From Shinisaurus crocodilurus (lineage: Eukaryota > Chordata > Lepidosauria > Squamata > Shinisauridae), in the NCBI GenBank assembly GCA_021292165.1, contig CM037877.1:113359289-113423288 (forward strand): DNA of 64,000 nt, written 5' to 3'. Each line of letters opens with the position of its first letter. Position 1 is the first letter of the stretch. Position numbers and translations under genes: made by a program. The notes under the pieces are model-generated. The model was not told the DNA's origin. It worked only from the letters and a program-made list of their open reading frames with translations, and did no database searches. This document shows, one piece after another, positions 54,520 through 64,000 of the stretch.

Positions 54520-56350
54520 AAGTGGGACTGATGCCATGGCTAAGGGAAGTAATTACCGTAATGCCTCTTTGTGGGAGGGGGTTGTTCCCTCTTCCTTAAA
54601 AGAGGAAGCAATAAGACTTGTAGTTAAAGAAAACTTCCCTTGACCCAGAAGATTTGTCTAACTATAGGCCAGTCTCAAATGTACTATTCTTCGCTAAGGT
54701 GATTGAGAAGATGGTGGTGTTACAACTCCAGGTGCAACTGGATGAAACTGACTATCTGGACCCATTTCAATTGGCCTTTTGGCCAGCACTGAGACTACTT
54801 TGTTGACTTGGTGGATGACCTACACCAGGATCTGGATGGGGGTAGTGCAACCCTATTACAGTAATACCTTGGATTGCAAGCATAATTCGTTCCGGAACCG
54901 TGCTTGTAATCCAAAACACTCTTATATCAAAGCGAGTCTCTGGCGGGCGTGAGCGGGGCCGATTTCAGGCCCACTACGCCTGCTCGAGGCGAGTTACATC
55001 CCTACGACTTGTCTTGCAAGACCTTGCTTGTTTATCACGTCAAAAACATTTTGCTTGTCTTGCAAAACGCTCTCAGACCAAGTTACTTGCAATCCAAGGT
55101 ATTACTGTAGTTCACTTGGATCTCTCAGTGGCTTTTGATGCCATTGACCATTGTATCCTTCTGGATTGCCTGGCAGGGCGGACCTGGGCATGCTGTTTTG
55201 CAGTGGTTCTGGCCCCTTCTGTCGGGCCGTGTTCAGAAGGTGGTGCTGGGGGATTACTGTTTGACTCCACAGCCATTGGCTATGGTGCCCCACAGGGTTC
55301 TATCCTGTCCCCATGTCATTTAATATTGATATGAAACTGCTGGGAGAGGTCATTTGGAGCTTTGAGTAAGGTGTCACCAACATGCTGGTGACACCAGGCT
55401 CTATTGCTTTTTCTCACCTAACACCAAGGAAGCAGCTGAAACCCTTGGACCCTTCCTGGGTTCGATAATGGGCCAGGTGAGGGTGAACAAGCTGAGCCTA
55501 AGCCCAGACAAGATGGAGGCGTTATTGGTCAGTAGAAAGTCTGACTCAGGGATTGGGATTCAGGCTGTTCTGGAAGGGCTTGCACTGCCCCTGAAGGATC
55601 AGGTTCATAGGTTGGGAGTGCTCCTTGATGCTACACTGTCCCTGGATCTTCCAGTGGTGGCAGCAGCAAGAAGTGTATTTGCATAAGTGCAAACTACGAC
55701 CGTTCCTGAGTTGGCCTGAGTTGACCACAGTTAGCTATGCCTTGGCTACACATCACATTTAGATTATTGCAATGCACTTTACATGGGGCTACCCCTGAAG
55801 AGTGTCCGGAAGTTTCAATTGGTGCAAAGTCTGGCAGCTAGGCAGCTAACTGGTGCATGGTATTAGGATCATATTACATCAGCAAGACCTTCACTGCTTT
55901 CCGGGCTCAATTCAAGGTGTTGGTCTTAACTTTTAAAGCCCTGAATGGCTTAGGACCTGGCTATCTAAGGGACTGCCTGTCTCACTATGAACCTTTCCAA
56001 ATATTGAAATCTGCTGGAGAGGCCCTTTTGAGGGCACCATTAACTGTGGAGGACCATTTGTTGGGCACACATGATGAAAGGGCTTTTTCCTATGTTGCCT
56101 CCAAATTATGGAAAGTGTTCCCTCAAGAACTACAATTGGACCTCACTCCTTTGGCCTTTAGAAAGGATGTAAAGATGCATCTTTTCAATTTAGCCTTTTT
56201 AAAATATGCAGGTTTTATCGTGTTAATGTTCTTACTGTTCTTGCTTTATTGTTGCAGGTTTGATCATAGTGTAGGTTTTGTTTGCCTTTTTTCATTTGTA
56301 TACTGCCTTGGGTAATATGGGATGGAAGAGAACACCACATAAAAATAAAT
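54520..56350 (+). pseudogene. L2-like LINE, decayed, split by a Tigger-like MITE
   Basis: Fragments in order: 'SLDPEDLSNYRPVSNVLFF'-like (about 54635-54690), 'DETDYLDPFQLAF' (54740), then after the MITE 'LDLSVAFDAIDHCILLD' (55115, motif A intact), 'GAPQGSILSP' (55280), 'LSLSPDKMEALLVSRKSD' (55495), 'GLALPLKDQVHRLGVLLDAT' (55577) and 'FKVLVLTFKALNGLGPGYL' (55910). The YADD block near 55385 is not readable. It ends 'actgccttgggtaatatgg' and AAAATAAATAAG near 56350. The subfamily matches the fragment at 4027. Confidence 0.85.
54859..55107. mobile_element. pogo/Tigger-like MITE, second copy
   Basis: 249 bp with ends CAGTAATACCTTGGATTG and CAATCCAAGGTATTACTG and TA on both sides (54857-54858, 55108-55109). 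It lies in the opposite orientation to the copy at 22519 and splits the L2 reverse transcriptase just before motif A. Confidence 0.92.
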
Positions 56351-56616
56351 AAGTAAAAAATAATGAAGCGATGCGTATGTGAAGCAGCCCTGGGTAAGGA
56401 AGTACACTGTGACAGCAAGATGGATTCATTTCAGTGGGACCACAATTCAATGTGCCTAGAATTGTGTTCTCCTCCAATATTTTCTATCATATCAAGAAAA
56501 ACTCCATCATCTAGCAAACCTTGCTTCAGCCAGAATGGAGATTTTATGAAAACCCTACTAACAGAAAAAGTGCCCCTCAACTCCCCCCACCCCCATAAAC
56601 AACTCAAATGCAGTTA

Positions 56617-56725
56617 GGGCACAATCCTATGCATGCTTTGACAGAAAATAAAGTCCTACAACTCCCAGCAGAGAATGCTGAATTATTGGACTTTTTTCTG
56701 TCTAAACATGCATAGGATTGTGCCC
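56617..56725. mobile_element. Harbinger-like MITE with TTA duplication
   Basis: 109 bp with ends GGGCACAATCCTATGCATG and CATGCATAGGATTGTGCCC, flanked by TTA on both sides (56614-56616, 56726-56728). A 3-bp TWA duplication with GGG-starting termini is characteristic of PIF/Harbinger. Other copies: 6839, 27129, 33541, 39093, 41485. Confidence 0.82.
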
Positions 56726-56728
56726 TTA

Positions 56729-57440
56729 TTTGCTTTTTCTGTTGAGAAAAACACCCGCAGTTCACCCTCCCCCTTGACTTAATTTTTGCCTGTGATCATT
56801 GCCAAGATAGTCTGATAGCCTACAAATAAATGGTCTGCCCACGAGAGATCACCACCGTGAGCAGCTTCCAGAAAGAAAGGCATCCATGGGTCTTAGGACT
56901 GTGGGTTTATTTTTAACAAATCTCGCCTATGTGCGGTTTTAAAATCCTTTTGTTATCAGCTACATGGCAGCCACCATTCCAGTGCTGTGTGTGGTTTATT
57001 CTGCCTTTTGGGAGTTTGCAGTCTGGAGGACAGGGTGGAAAAACTGCAAAGCTTCTATGACCTTCTGGCTTTTTCTCCCCGCCTCCCCGTCTTTTTCTCA
57101 TTCAAACATCTCCCTCACAGGTAGCTGATTTTGCTCTATCCATTGTTCCCGGCACATTTGGGAGCATGTAATACCACCGGAATGTGCTTCTGTCCTTCAT
57201 GGCCTCCGCTGCCACGGTGTATATGGACAGATCTCTGGATGAGCTGATGCAAATTGGAATAGCACAAAATAGGGCTTTATCATGGAGCGTCACTGAGTTT
57301 CAAATTCAGAAATTCTGACACCCCTGGCAGGGGGCGGGGGGGAGGATAAGTAATGCAAGGGCAGGATGTGAGAGGTCAGTGGTTGGATCCTGGAAGAATC
57401 TGGTAGGTCTGGGTTGGAGCCCTGGAGGAGTTACTGTAAA
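56729..57440. other. no recognised feature
   Basis: No gene or repeat is recognised. Confidence 0.4.
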
Positions 57441-57936
57441 CAAGGGGGAAGGCAGCCTTTTTGGGCCCATGGGCACATTTGGCAATTTGAGAAACTATCC
57501 TGGGCACCACCACAAAATGGTTGCCATGGGAGGCGTGGCTAATCACAAAGGGCAAGTAACCTGCCCCAATAGATTTCATAGATCACAGAGTTGGAAGGAG
57601 CGTACAAGGCCATCGAGTCCAACCCCCTGCTCAATGCAGGAAACTAGAGGAGGGCTCTCCCATCCAAGTAATAACCAGGCCTGACCCTGCTTAGCTTTCC
57701 ATGCTCAGACAAGCTGAGCCAGATTGTGTAGGAGGCAGAGGTGGGGTCCCAAAGGCATAGGAAATGAAGATGGCAGCAACTGGAGTTCCTCACTTTGTTC
57801 AGAAGTGATCCCAGCTGCCAGTAAGGAAATGTGTTATTTAAAAAGAAAAGTGGGAGGGTAGAGCACCTTGGCAGGTGCCAAGAAAGATGTCCAGGGAACA
57901 CACTGTTGCCCCTGGGCACCACGTTGCCTACCCCTG
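57441..57936. mobile_element. hAT-like element, split by a 5S SINE
   Basis: Left end CAAGGGGGAAGGCAGCCTTT and right end 'cgttgcctacccctg' pair as inverted termini with changes, and the left part resembles 27992 ('cctttttgggccc'). Flanks ACTGTAAA and CTCTAACC are at best a worn duplication. The 5S SINE at 57569-57723 lies inside. Confidence 0.65.
57569..57723 (-). mobile_element. 5S rRNA-derived SINE
   Basis: Reverse complement has 'aagctaagcagggtcaggcc' and 'ttacttggatgggag', then 'cgatggccttgtacgctcc' and the 'ctctgtgatctatgaa' tail. It is younger than the hAT-like element it interrupts. Confidence 0.88.
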
Positions 57937-57989
57937 CTCTAACCCATTTAGAGAGGTAGCATGTATCTAATGACTAAAAAGCACAAATG

Positions 57990-58175
57990 GTATACTGGTT
58001 AGGACAAGGGGAGACCCAGGTTCAAATCTTTACCATAAAGCGTGCTTGGTGACCCTCTCTCAGCCTGACCTACCTTGCAGGGTTGTTGTGAGGACAAAAA
58101 AGGGGGGGGAAGAACCATCTCCACCACCTTTAGCACTTTGGAGGAAAGGCAGGATATAAATGAAATAAATAGATA
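57990..58175 (+). mobile_element. MIR-like tRNA SINE, diverged
   Basis: 'tggtatactggttaggacaa' (A box), 'cccaggttcaaatcttta' (B box), core 'cttgcagggttgttgtgagg' and end 'ggaaaggcaggatataaatg'. It is clearly older than the copies at 27211 and 43618. Confidence 0.7.
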
Positions 58176-58978
58176 ATCTGTCTGGTGCTATCAAGTGCTT
58201 GGATCTGAATGCTAGCAAGCACCTGCAGCACGCAAGCAGTTAATCAGTTGGTAGAGAAGGCTATCCGGGTGACCTCCCTTAGTAATGAGTTGCCCAGACT
58301 TAAGGCAGTATAGCAGATCTGAAAGCTTACCGTATATATCAGGTGGTAGCATAGGATTGGCTCTGTGGGATCAACTGGTGCCGAGAATAAGGAGGGTTCT
58401 GGGCTATGCTGCTAATGTCCCTCCTCCAAGCAGGGAACAGGAACTAGTGTCTGAATACCAGCGCTCCTGGTTCAAGAAATGCAGTACTTGACACTGGATA
58501 GAACCTGGAGGAGTCTGGTAGGTGATGGGCAGAGCATGGCAGAATCTGGAGTTTGCTGCCTCTTCAGATTCCAACACTGGCTACCTAACATCGCACACGT
58601 CTGCTGTAAAAGCACTGGCTCATTGAAAATGTTACTTACCAGTAAATGCTGTAGGGATTTCCTGCTGTAGGGATTCAAGAATGGATGAAATGATTACTGA
58701 TAATGATGTTTGCTACCTTGAATTGATCAGGACATTTGCAATGTACAGACACTGCTCCTGGAAGCTATTATTTTGTCACCTCGGGTGATATATTTTTCTC
58801 ATTATTCCATGGCCAGAAATTACAAACAGATATTTTTGCTTGAAAAAAAATCATTTAAAATTTGGTCTTAGCAGCCAGCGTACTTCAGGCAACACATCCC
58901 CCAATTTTTATTATCACAGGAAAAAAAAACCTGTAGCAATTATATGACTTGAAAGAGCATTGGCAGACGTGACTTGGA
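58176..58978. other. no recognised feature
   Basis: No gene or element is recognised. Confidence 0.4.
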
Positions 58979-59046
58979 TTCCTGCATTGAGCAGGGGGTT
59001 GGACTTGATGGCCTTATAGGCCCCTTCCAACTCTACGTCTATGATA
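58979..59046 (+). mobile_element. 5S SINE or CR1 3' end fragment
   Basis: 'cctgcattgagcagggggtt' and 'ggccttataggccccttcc' are the last 70 bp of the 5S SINE. Without the 5S head it could equally be a CR1-type end. Confidence 0.65.
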
Positions 59047-60243
59047 ATGAAAGCTAAAGAATTGTGAGGTAGCCCCAAATGGAGGGTGGGGTGCCTCAGA
59101 CACCAGATTTAAAGGGTCAACCCCTTGATCCATTTAGGATTAGACCCAGTTCCCTCCAGGGTCCAGGATAATCCTAAATGGGTTCATGTTCCCCTTTTGG
59201 CCACTTCCCCTTCCCAAATTTACCTTGATGCTGGGTAAGGGGGGCTGTTTCAGAGCACCATCCAGGTAGCAGGACCTCAGAATTTTGGCTCTAGATGCTG
59301 CTGTGAGTATTGAGGGAAAATAGGAGCCATAGGAAATATAGTTCCCATGGTCCCCAGCATCCCTAAACAGTGCCACAAGCATATGCAGTGGCATTCTGAA
59401 ATGGCAGGAGTCATGGGAACTAATTTCCTTTAAAACTCAGAATGTCTTCCACAATGCAAGCATCTTTCTGATTTTTAAAGGTTGAAGACTAAGGCAGGAG
59501 ATTCCAAATATGCCTAGAAAAATGGGGGGAAATGTGGATCCTTTCAAAAGTAACATTCACACAATGTGGTTGATTCCAGATTTCCCCACATAGTGACACT
59601 GACTGGGTTTGCACAACACAGCAACCCATTGTGGGTAACTAGTCATGGTGGGTTCTCATGTCATGCAAACCCAGACAGCTTCCCACAGTGTGGCTTGTTT
59701 GGGGCAGCAAGCTACCCTGACAACTCATGGCTAGTCCTAGGGGTTGTTGAACCTGTGGTGGGCTGTCATGTCATCCAAACGTGGCAGACCAATCCTATCA
59801 TGGGATGTGGGAAGCAATGAGCAAACCCTTTGGCAAGAGTGGCAACATCCCCTTGCCGCTCTTGGTGATCTCTCCTGTGCTGCCACCAGTAACAGCTGGA
59901 CCACTGATGCCCAAGCAGCACTTTGGAGCAACCATCACTGGCTCGTATCCCTTTTTGGGTGGTGGTGGTGGTGGTGGTGGTGGTGGTGGCAGAAATGTAC
60001 CCAATTTGGACCATAATTTAAAAAATAGAAAAGAAATTGGTCCTTTGCAGGTGTGCACCTATGGCTGCTCAAAATGTGCAGACTTGCCTGGCCAATGTCC
60101 TGGTAAGTGTCTCTTCTCAAATTGCAGTAGGTAACATCCATGGACATTGACCAAGTGAAGCTGCACATAGGTTGTTTAGCACACACATTGGTGACACATG
60201 ACAACTGTCCATTGGCAAATCTGTCAATTGAAAAGCAAAGCGG
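59047..60243. other. unassigned; short direct repeats and (GGT)n
   Basis: 'ctcatgtcatgcaaaccc' (about 59655) and 'ctgtcatgtcatccaaac' (about 59764) are two units about 110 bp apart, each near 'gtggtggg'-type sequence. A pure (GGT)n tract lies at 59957-59989; the open frames across it are artefacts of the repeat. No gene is called. Confidence 0.45.
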
Positions 60244-60418
60244 CGAAGGCAAATCTGTGGCTCACGCTGGCTCAGCTTGTCTGAGCGTGGAAAGCAAAGC
60301 AGGGTCAGGCCTGGTTATTACTTGGATGGGAGACCCCTCCTCTAGTTTCCTGCATTGAGCCGGGGGTTGGACTCAATGGCCTTGTAGGCCCCTTCCAACT
60401 CTATGATCTATGAATCTA
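60244..60418 (+). mobile_element. 5S rRNA-derived SINE with perfect 15-bp target duplication
   Basis: TGAAAAGCAAAGCGG occurs at 60229-60243 and again at 60419-60433, so the inserted unit is 60244-60418. It includes 5S-like 'gtggaaagcaaagcagggtc' and 'tggttattacttggatggga' and the tail 'ctatgatctatgaatcta'. The perfect duplication marks a recent insertion. Confidence 0.95.
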
Positions 60419-60433
60419 TGAAAAGCAAAGCGG

Positions 60434-60982
60434 TCCTTTATTAGGCCCGTGAATTAAAACAAAAACACAGGCCTCATTAATGAAGTAACAACTGATGCAG
60501 CCAAGCACAGACTCAGCAGATCTGCCAAGCAAAAAGCATAGCCTTCTTTGCCTTTTGAAGTGCAGGCAAGTCAAGCCTGACAGACAGTGACTCAGTTGGA
60601 CAGCCAGGGGCACCAAAATAGCACTTTGAAGTGTCTTTGTTTGTTTTTTGCAAAAATTAATCCAAAATGAAAGGCTGGTGGGTGGTGTTGAATCTACGGA
60701 AGCAACATCTTCCCCGGTTAAACATCACTGATTTCAATGTCACCACTGAAGATAGGCCATGTGTGTTTTTTTCTTTTAATGCTCCATTTATAAATGCTTG
60801 ACTTAAAAAAAACAAAAACAGTTGGGGTCTCCGTACGTGTGTGGTGTGTTTCTTTCCGCACCTACAAATGGATTCTTCCAAGCATAACCCATGCCAGACC
60901 AGAAGACAAAAACAGTCTCTCACCACCTAAAGGGACTGTAAGATGTGAAGGGTCATCTCTTGTTCTTGATTAACATTTTAAG
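60434..60982. other. no recognised feature
   Basis: No gene or repeat is recognised. Confidence 0.4.
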
Positions 60983-61330
60983 GAGGTAGGGTGGCCAGGT
61001 GTCCTACATTACAGAGGACACTCTTTTATTTGAAGCTGTCCTCTGCTTGACACACTGTTCAGTCCAAGTCTGGGTTTGAGATCAAGAACCATAAAAAGGG
61101 AGAGCCAGCAGGGGCCTTGAAGTTACCCATCTACAGTTAGCACCTGGACCACAGACGGAGCTGGCACACAGGTGACCTGGATCTATTGAAATTATAGTGA
61201 TCATTTCTACATTTCCATCTATACATATAAATTGGAATATGCAAATTTATGCAAATCAGTGTCCTCTTTTCCGCTTCTCTGGCAATGTGTGAGCGACTTC
61301 CCCTAGGAGGAAGGGAGAGTTAAAGCTCCA
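60983..61330 (+). mobile_element. unclassified dispersed repeat, most complete copy
   Basis: 'gtgtcctacattacagagga', 'agctgtcctctgcttgacac', 'agtccaagtctgggtttgag', 'agttagcacctggacc', 'tatgcaaatttatgcaaatc', 'gtgtcctcttttccgcttct'. It shares this order with 24832(-), 26560, 40850(-) and 45568. Terminal repeats, coding capacity and target duplications are not visible, so the class is unknown. Confidence 0.6.
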
Positions 61331-61340
61331 TGGCAGAATA

Positions 61341-61593
61341 CATTTTTATTTATTTATTTATTTATTTATTATATTTATACCCCGCCTTTTTTCCTGCAAG
61401 GAACCCGAGGCGGCTTACATAATCCTCCTCCTCCTCTCCATTTTATCCTCACAACAACCCTGTGAGGTAGGTTAGGCTGAGAGTCAGTGACTGGCCCAAA
61501 GTCACCCAGTGAGTTTCATGGCCGAGCGGGGACTAGAACCCGGATCTCCCGAGTCCCAGTCCAGCACTCTCACCACTGTGCCACACTGACCCT
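61341..61593 (-). mobile_element. MIR-like tRNA SINE
   Basis: (ATTT)n at 61343-61371 is its tail on the minus strand. Then 'aaggaacccgaggcggctta', core 'tgactggcccaaagtcaccc' and head 'cactctcaccactgtgccac'. Nearly full length. Confidence 0.9.
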
Positions 61594-61649
61594 TGCCTAT
61601 ATGCATAAAGTGCCACGCTCAGCCCTTAGCATGTCCAGCTGAAGTATAT

Positions 61650-61816
61650 ACAGGCCTATGGCTTACGCTGGCTCAGCTTGTCTGAGTGTGGAAAGCTAAG
61701 CAGGGTCAAGCCTGGTTATTACTTGGATGGGAGACCCCTCCTCTAGTTTCCTGCAGTGAGCAGGGGGTTGGACTCAATTGCCTTGTAGGCTCCTTCCAAC
61801 TCTATGATCTATGAAA
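61650..61816 (+). mobile_element. 5S rRNA-derived SINE
   Basis: 'gtggaaagctaagcagggtc' and 'aagcctggttattacttgga' are 5S-like; the tail ends 'ctatgatctatgaaatct'. Full length. Confidence 0.9.
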
Positions 61817-61906
61817 TCTAAATCTCTAGTCTCGGTGCTGGAAAACACTTCCATTTTGAGACCTTGGAGTGTCACTAGCCAAATAGACAGTACTTGGGCT
61901 AGATTG

Positions 61907-62000
61907 GGGAACGGCCATAGCTCAGTGGTAGAGCACATGCTCTGCAAGCACAAGGACCTCAATTCAATCCCTGATGTCACCAAGTAAGACTGGGAAAGGC
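61907..62000 (+). mobile_element. tRNA-Ala-derived SINE, 3' truncated
   Basis: 'catagctcagtggtagagc' is the intact tRNA-Ala D arm and A box, followed by 'aattcaatccctgatg' (B box). Only the first part of the body remains. Confidence 0.75.
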
Positions 62001-63238
62001 TCCTATCACAAAGGAGAATTTTTGGGAGCAAATTCATCCTTTAAGTTTCTGGTTATCCAATTATCCATCTCAATGCCATGAGCTTTTTCTTTATATTCAT
62101 CTTGGTGCACCTTCATCTTCCTATGCATAAGAAATTATGTTTTGCTCAAGGGGATGCGAGCTCCATCCTTTAGTCAAACACCCAAAGTATAAAGTAGAAA
62201 TGAAAAGCCTATCATCATTATCAAACCTATTGCTTAATTAACTTGTGGTAGACCTGTCAGCTTAACTTTCAGGCTAACTCATTCCATATTCCAAAACTTC
62301 GACCCCGAACGCACTCAGAACTGATAGATGAACTTGACCCTGTAAAGGAGTATGAAGCATTTGAATGGAACATTGTTTCATTATGTCACATTTTGAAATG
62401 CTTTCTCCCTCTCAAGTTATGTCTATAGCTCCAGGGAAAATTTACAAATAGTTTCTGTGACTAAGTGTCTGCTCCTTCTGTAGCTGAAAAAGGTGATAAT
62501 GAAGTCTTTTAGCAGAATCTGTACCACTTACTGGAGTATACGAGAGTGAATAGTAAGAGCTGAATAGATTCTGACCACCAGCAAATGGAGGGAAGTGAAG
62601 GTTGTTTAAACACTTTAGATGGAGGATAAACACTCTAAAAATGAGGACAATCTACAGTCTATTAGGTTGCTTTGAATCAAGCGACATCCAGCGAGCAGAA
62701 AGCATTTCACATTATGATCAACTCTTTCCCTGCACACTGCATTGCAGCTAAGCATGATGCTGCAATGCCTAAGAATTTATGTATGGAATATTCTGTAGGT
62801 TGGAAAACTGAAATTAGACTTGAAATGGAAATTGGACTTGAAATTAGGGTGATCTACTGTTTGAGGATATTCTAGCTGATCAATCGCATGCCTTTTTAGC
62901 AAAACAATTCATTAACAGCCAGGTTCTGTTTAAATAAATGTGCATATTGCCTGGACCTCAATACAGAGGCATACCTGAGCTATTCTTCTTTATCAGTTTA
63001 AGAAATGGTACAATTTGATAAACCAATACTACAATGCATTGCTGAAAGGAGGAAAGGACACCTTTAATGTTTTCTGTTTCATTCCCTATTAGAGGGATAT
63101 ATCAGAACCAAAATAGGCTCAATATATACATAAATAAACAAACATTTCATTTATTAAAAGGAAATGAAACAAACAACTTCACCCGTTAAAATTTATCCTC
63201 ATTATTAAAACCAGCCAACAGCAACTAATCAACTAAAG
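62001..63238. other. no recognised feature
   Basis: AT-rich unique sequence without a gene or repeat that I recognise. Confidence 0.45.
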
Positions 63239-63373
63239 CAGTGTTCTCCAACCTTGGGTCCCCAGATGTTTTTGGCCTACAACTCCCAGCATGCCCCAGC
63301 CAGCATAGCTGACTGGGGCATGCTGGGAGTTGTAGACCAAAAACATCTGGGGACCCAAGGTTGGAGAACACTG
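63239..63373. mobile_element. hAT-like 135-bp foldback MITE with target duplication
   Basis: Nearly perfect palindrome from CAGTGTTCTCCAACCTTGGG to CCCAAGGTTGGAGAACACTG. Flanks AACTAAAG (63231-63238) and GACTAAAG (63374-63381) match at 7 of 8, as expected for hAT. It has no coding capacity. Confidence 0.9.
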
Positions 63374-63381
63374 GACTAAAG

Positions 63382-63982
63382 CTTTGATTAAAGCTTCTAG
63401 TCCGATTTGAAAACCTTAGTATGCAGTGCACTCCACATTGGGCAGTAGTTGCTTTGGTCATCAGATCCCTGAAGGAGTATCATTTTCTTGCCTCCAATTG
63501 CATCTCTGTGTGCCATTTATAAAAGAAGAAAAGTGATGGAAGATTCAATTTATAACCAAATGGTTGTGCGGTGAGCTCAGTTCCCCATTCCCTACTGTCA
63601 GCCAGAGTTATGCTGTTATCTCTATTCAGTTTATACCATGTGGTTCTTTGCAACAGTTGTTTCGCCCTTGTGGCTCATGGGCACTCTGCTCCTTTGCACA
63701 CTTCAATTCAAAAAGTGAAACCACAGAGGCTTGCAATATGATAGAATTCCATCACCCGTTGTCAGCAGGGCTTGATGATTCTTAAAGGGCAAGAAGGCAA
63801 CTGAAACAAAACTGGTCCTCATTTTCACTCGCAATCATGAGAACAATTTTCCTCTGTGGTCCCACTCCCCTTGCCAAATGCAGCATGGCTAGATTACCAC
63901 ATGTTGAAGTAAGTGAAGTAATATCCATCTAAAGAGCCCACCTATCCCCTGCAAGACTGCAAGACTATTCAGTCCAGTCTAG
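63382..63982. other. no recognised feature
   Basis: No gene or repeat is recognised. Confidence 0.4.
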
Positions 63983-64000
63983 AACAGGGCTCTCCAACCT
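63983..64000. mobile_element. left end of a hAT-like MITE cut by the window edge
   Basis: 'cagggctctccaacct' is the left terminus of the family at 63239 and 6250; the rest lies outside the window. Confidence 0.5.

Noticed and set aside
59744..60134. Glycine-rich or histidine-rich open frames
   Set aside because: Produced by the (GGT)n tract at 59957-59989 read in different frames.
61907..62000. Functional tRNA-Ala gene
   Set aside because: The D arm is intact, but acceptor ends do not pair and SINE body sequence follows.

Overview
The window reads as non-coding DNA from a squamate reptile, most likely a lizard. The support is its repeat set: L2-type LINEs with short simple-repeat tails, CR1-type LINE ends, a 5S rRNA-derived SINE, a MIR-like tRNA SINE, a tRNA-Ala-derived SINE, and many foldback DNA transposons of hAT, pogo/Tigger and probably PIF/Harbinger type. 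CpG is scarce except in two young-looking GC-rich elements. I recognised no host exon, no functional RNA gene and no CRISPR or prokaryotic feature. The window could be intergenic or lie inside a long intron. Species cannot be named from the sequence alone.

Layout. 0-10 kb: a solo LTR, two tRNA-Ala SINEs, an L2 fragment, a (TA/TG)n block, a hAT element and an 88-bp near-perfect hairpin. 10-16 kb: a (GTGTGC)n tract, then the best-preserved element of the window, an L2-like LINE with a GC-rich 5' region, endonuclease, reverse transcriptase and a TAA-repeat tail. Its long frame is open apart from one TGA. 16-32 kb: microsatellites, CR1 ends, hAT and Tigger-like elements, SINEs and several clear insertions of one element into another. 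32-46 kb: more foldback elements, 5S SINEs and SINE/LINE ends in largely unique DNA. 46.77-47.77 kb: a 1,002-bp CpG-rich hAT-type foldback element with a perfect 8-bp target duplication. 48.9-56.4 kb: a decayed minus-strand L2, a decayed hAT-like transposase gene split by two later foldback insertions, a chimeric SINE insertion carrying 124 bp of that same gene, and a second decayed L2 split by a Tigger-like element. 56.4-64 kb: Harbinger-like and hAT foldbacks, 5S SINEs (one with a perfect 15-bp target duplication) and an unrecognised dispersed repeat.

How the parts relate. Non-autonomous elements depend on autonomous ones. The 5S SINE and the CR1 fragments end in related sequence, which suggests a shared retrotransposition machinery. 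The L2-like LINEs would serve SINEs with L2-like ends. The hAT and Tigger-like foldbacks need transposases that are absent here or, for hAT, present only as a ruin. Nesting gives a relative order: old hAT-like gene and old L2 copies first, then the foldback elements, then several 5S SINEs; the near-intact L2 and the GC-rich hAT element look young by coding integrity and CpG content.
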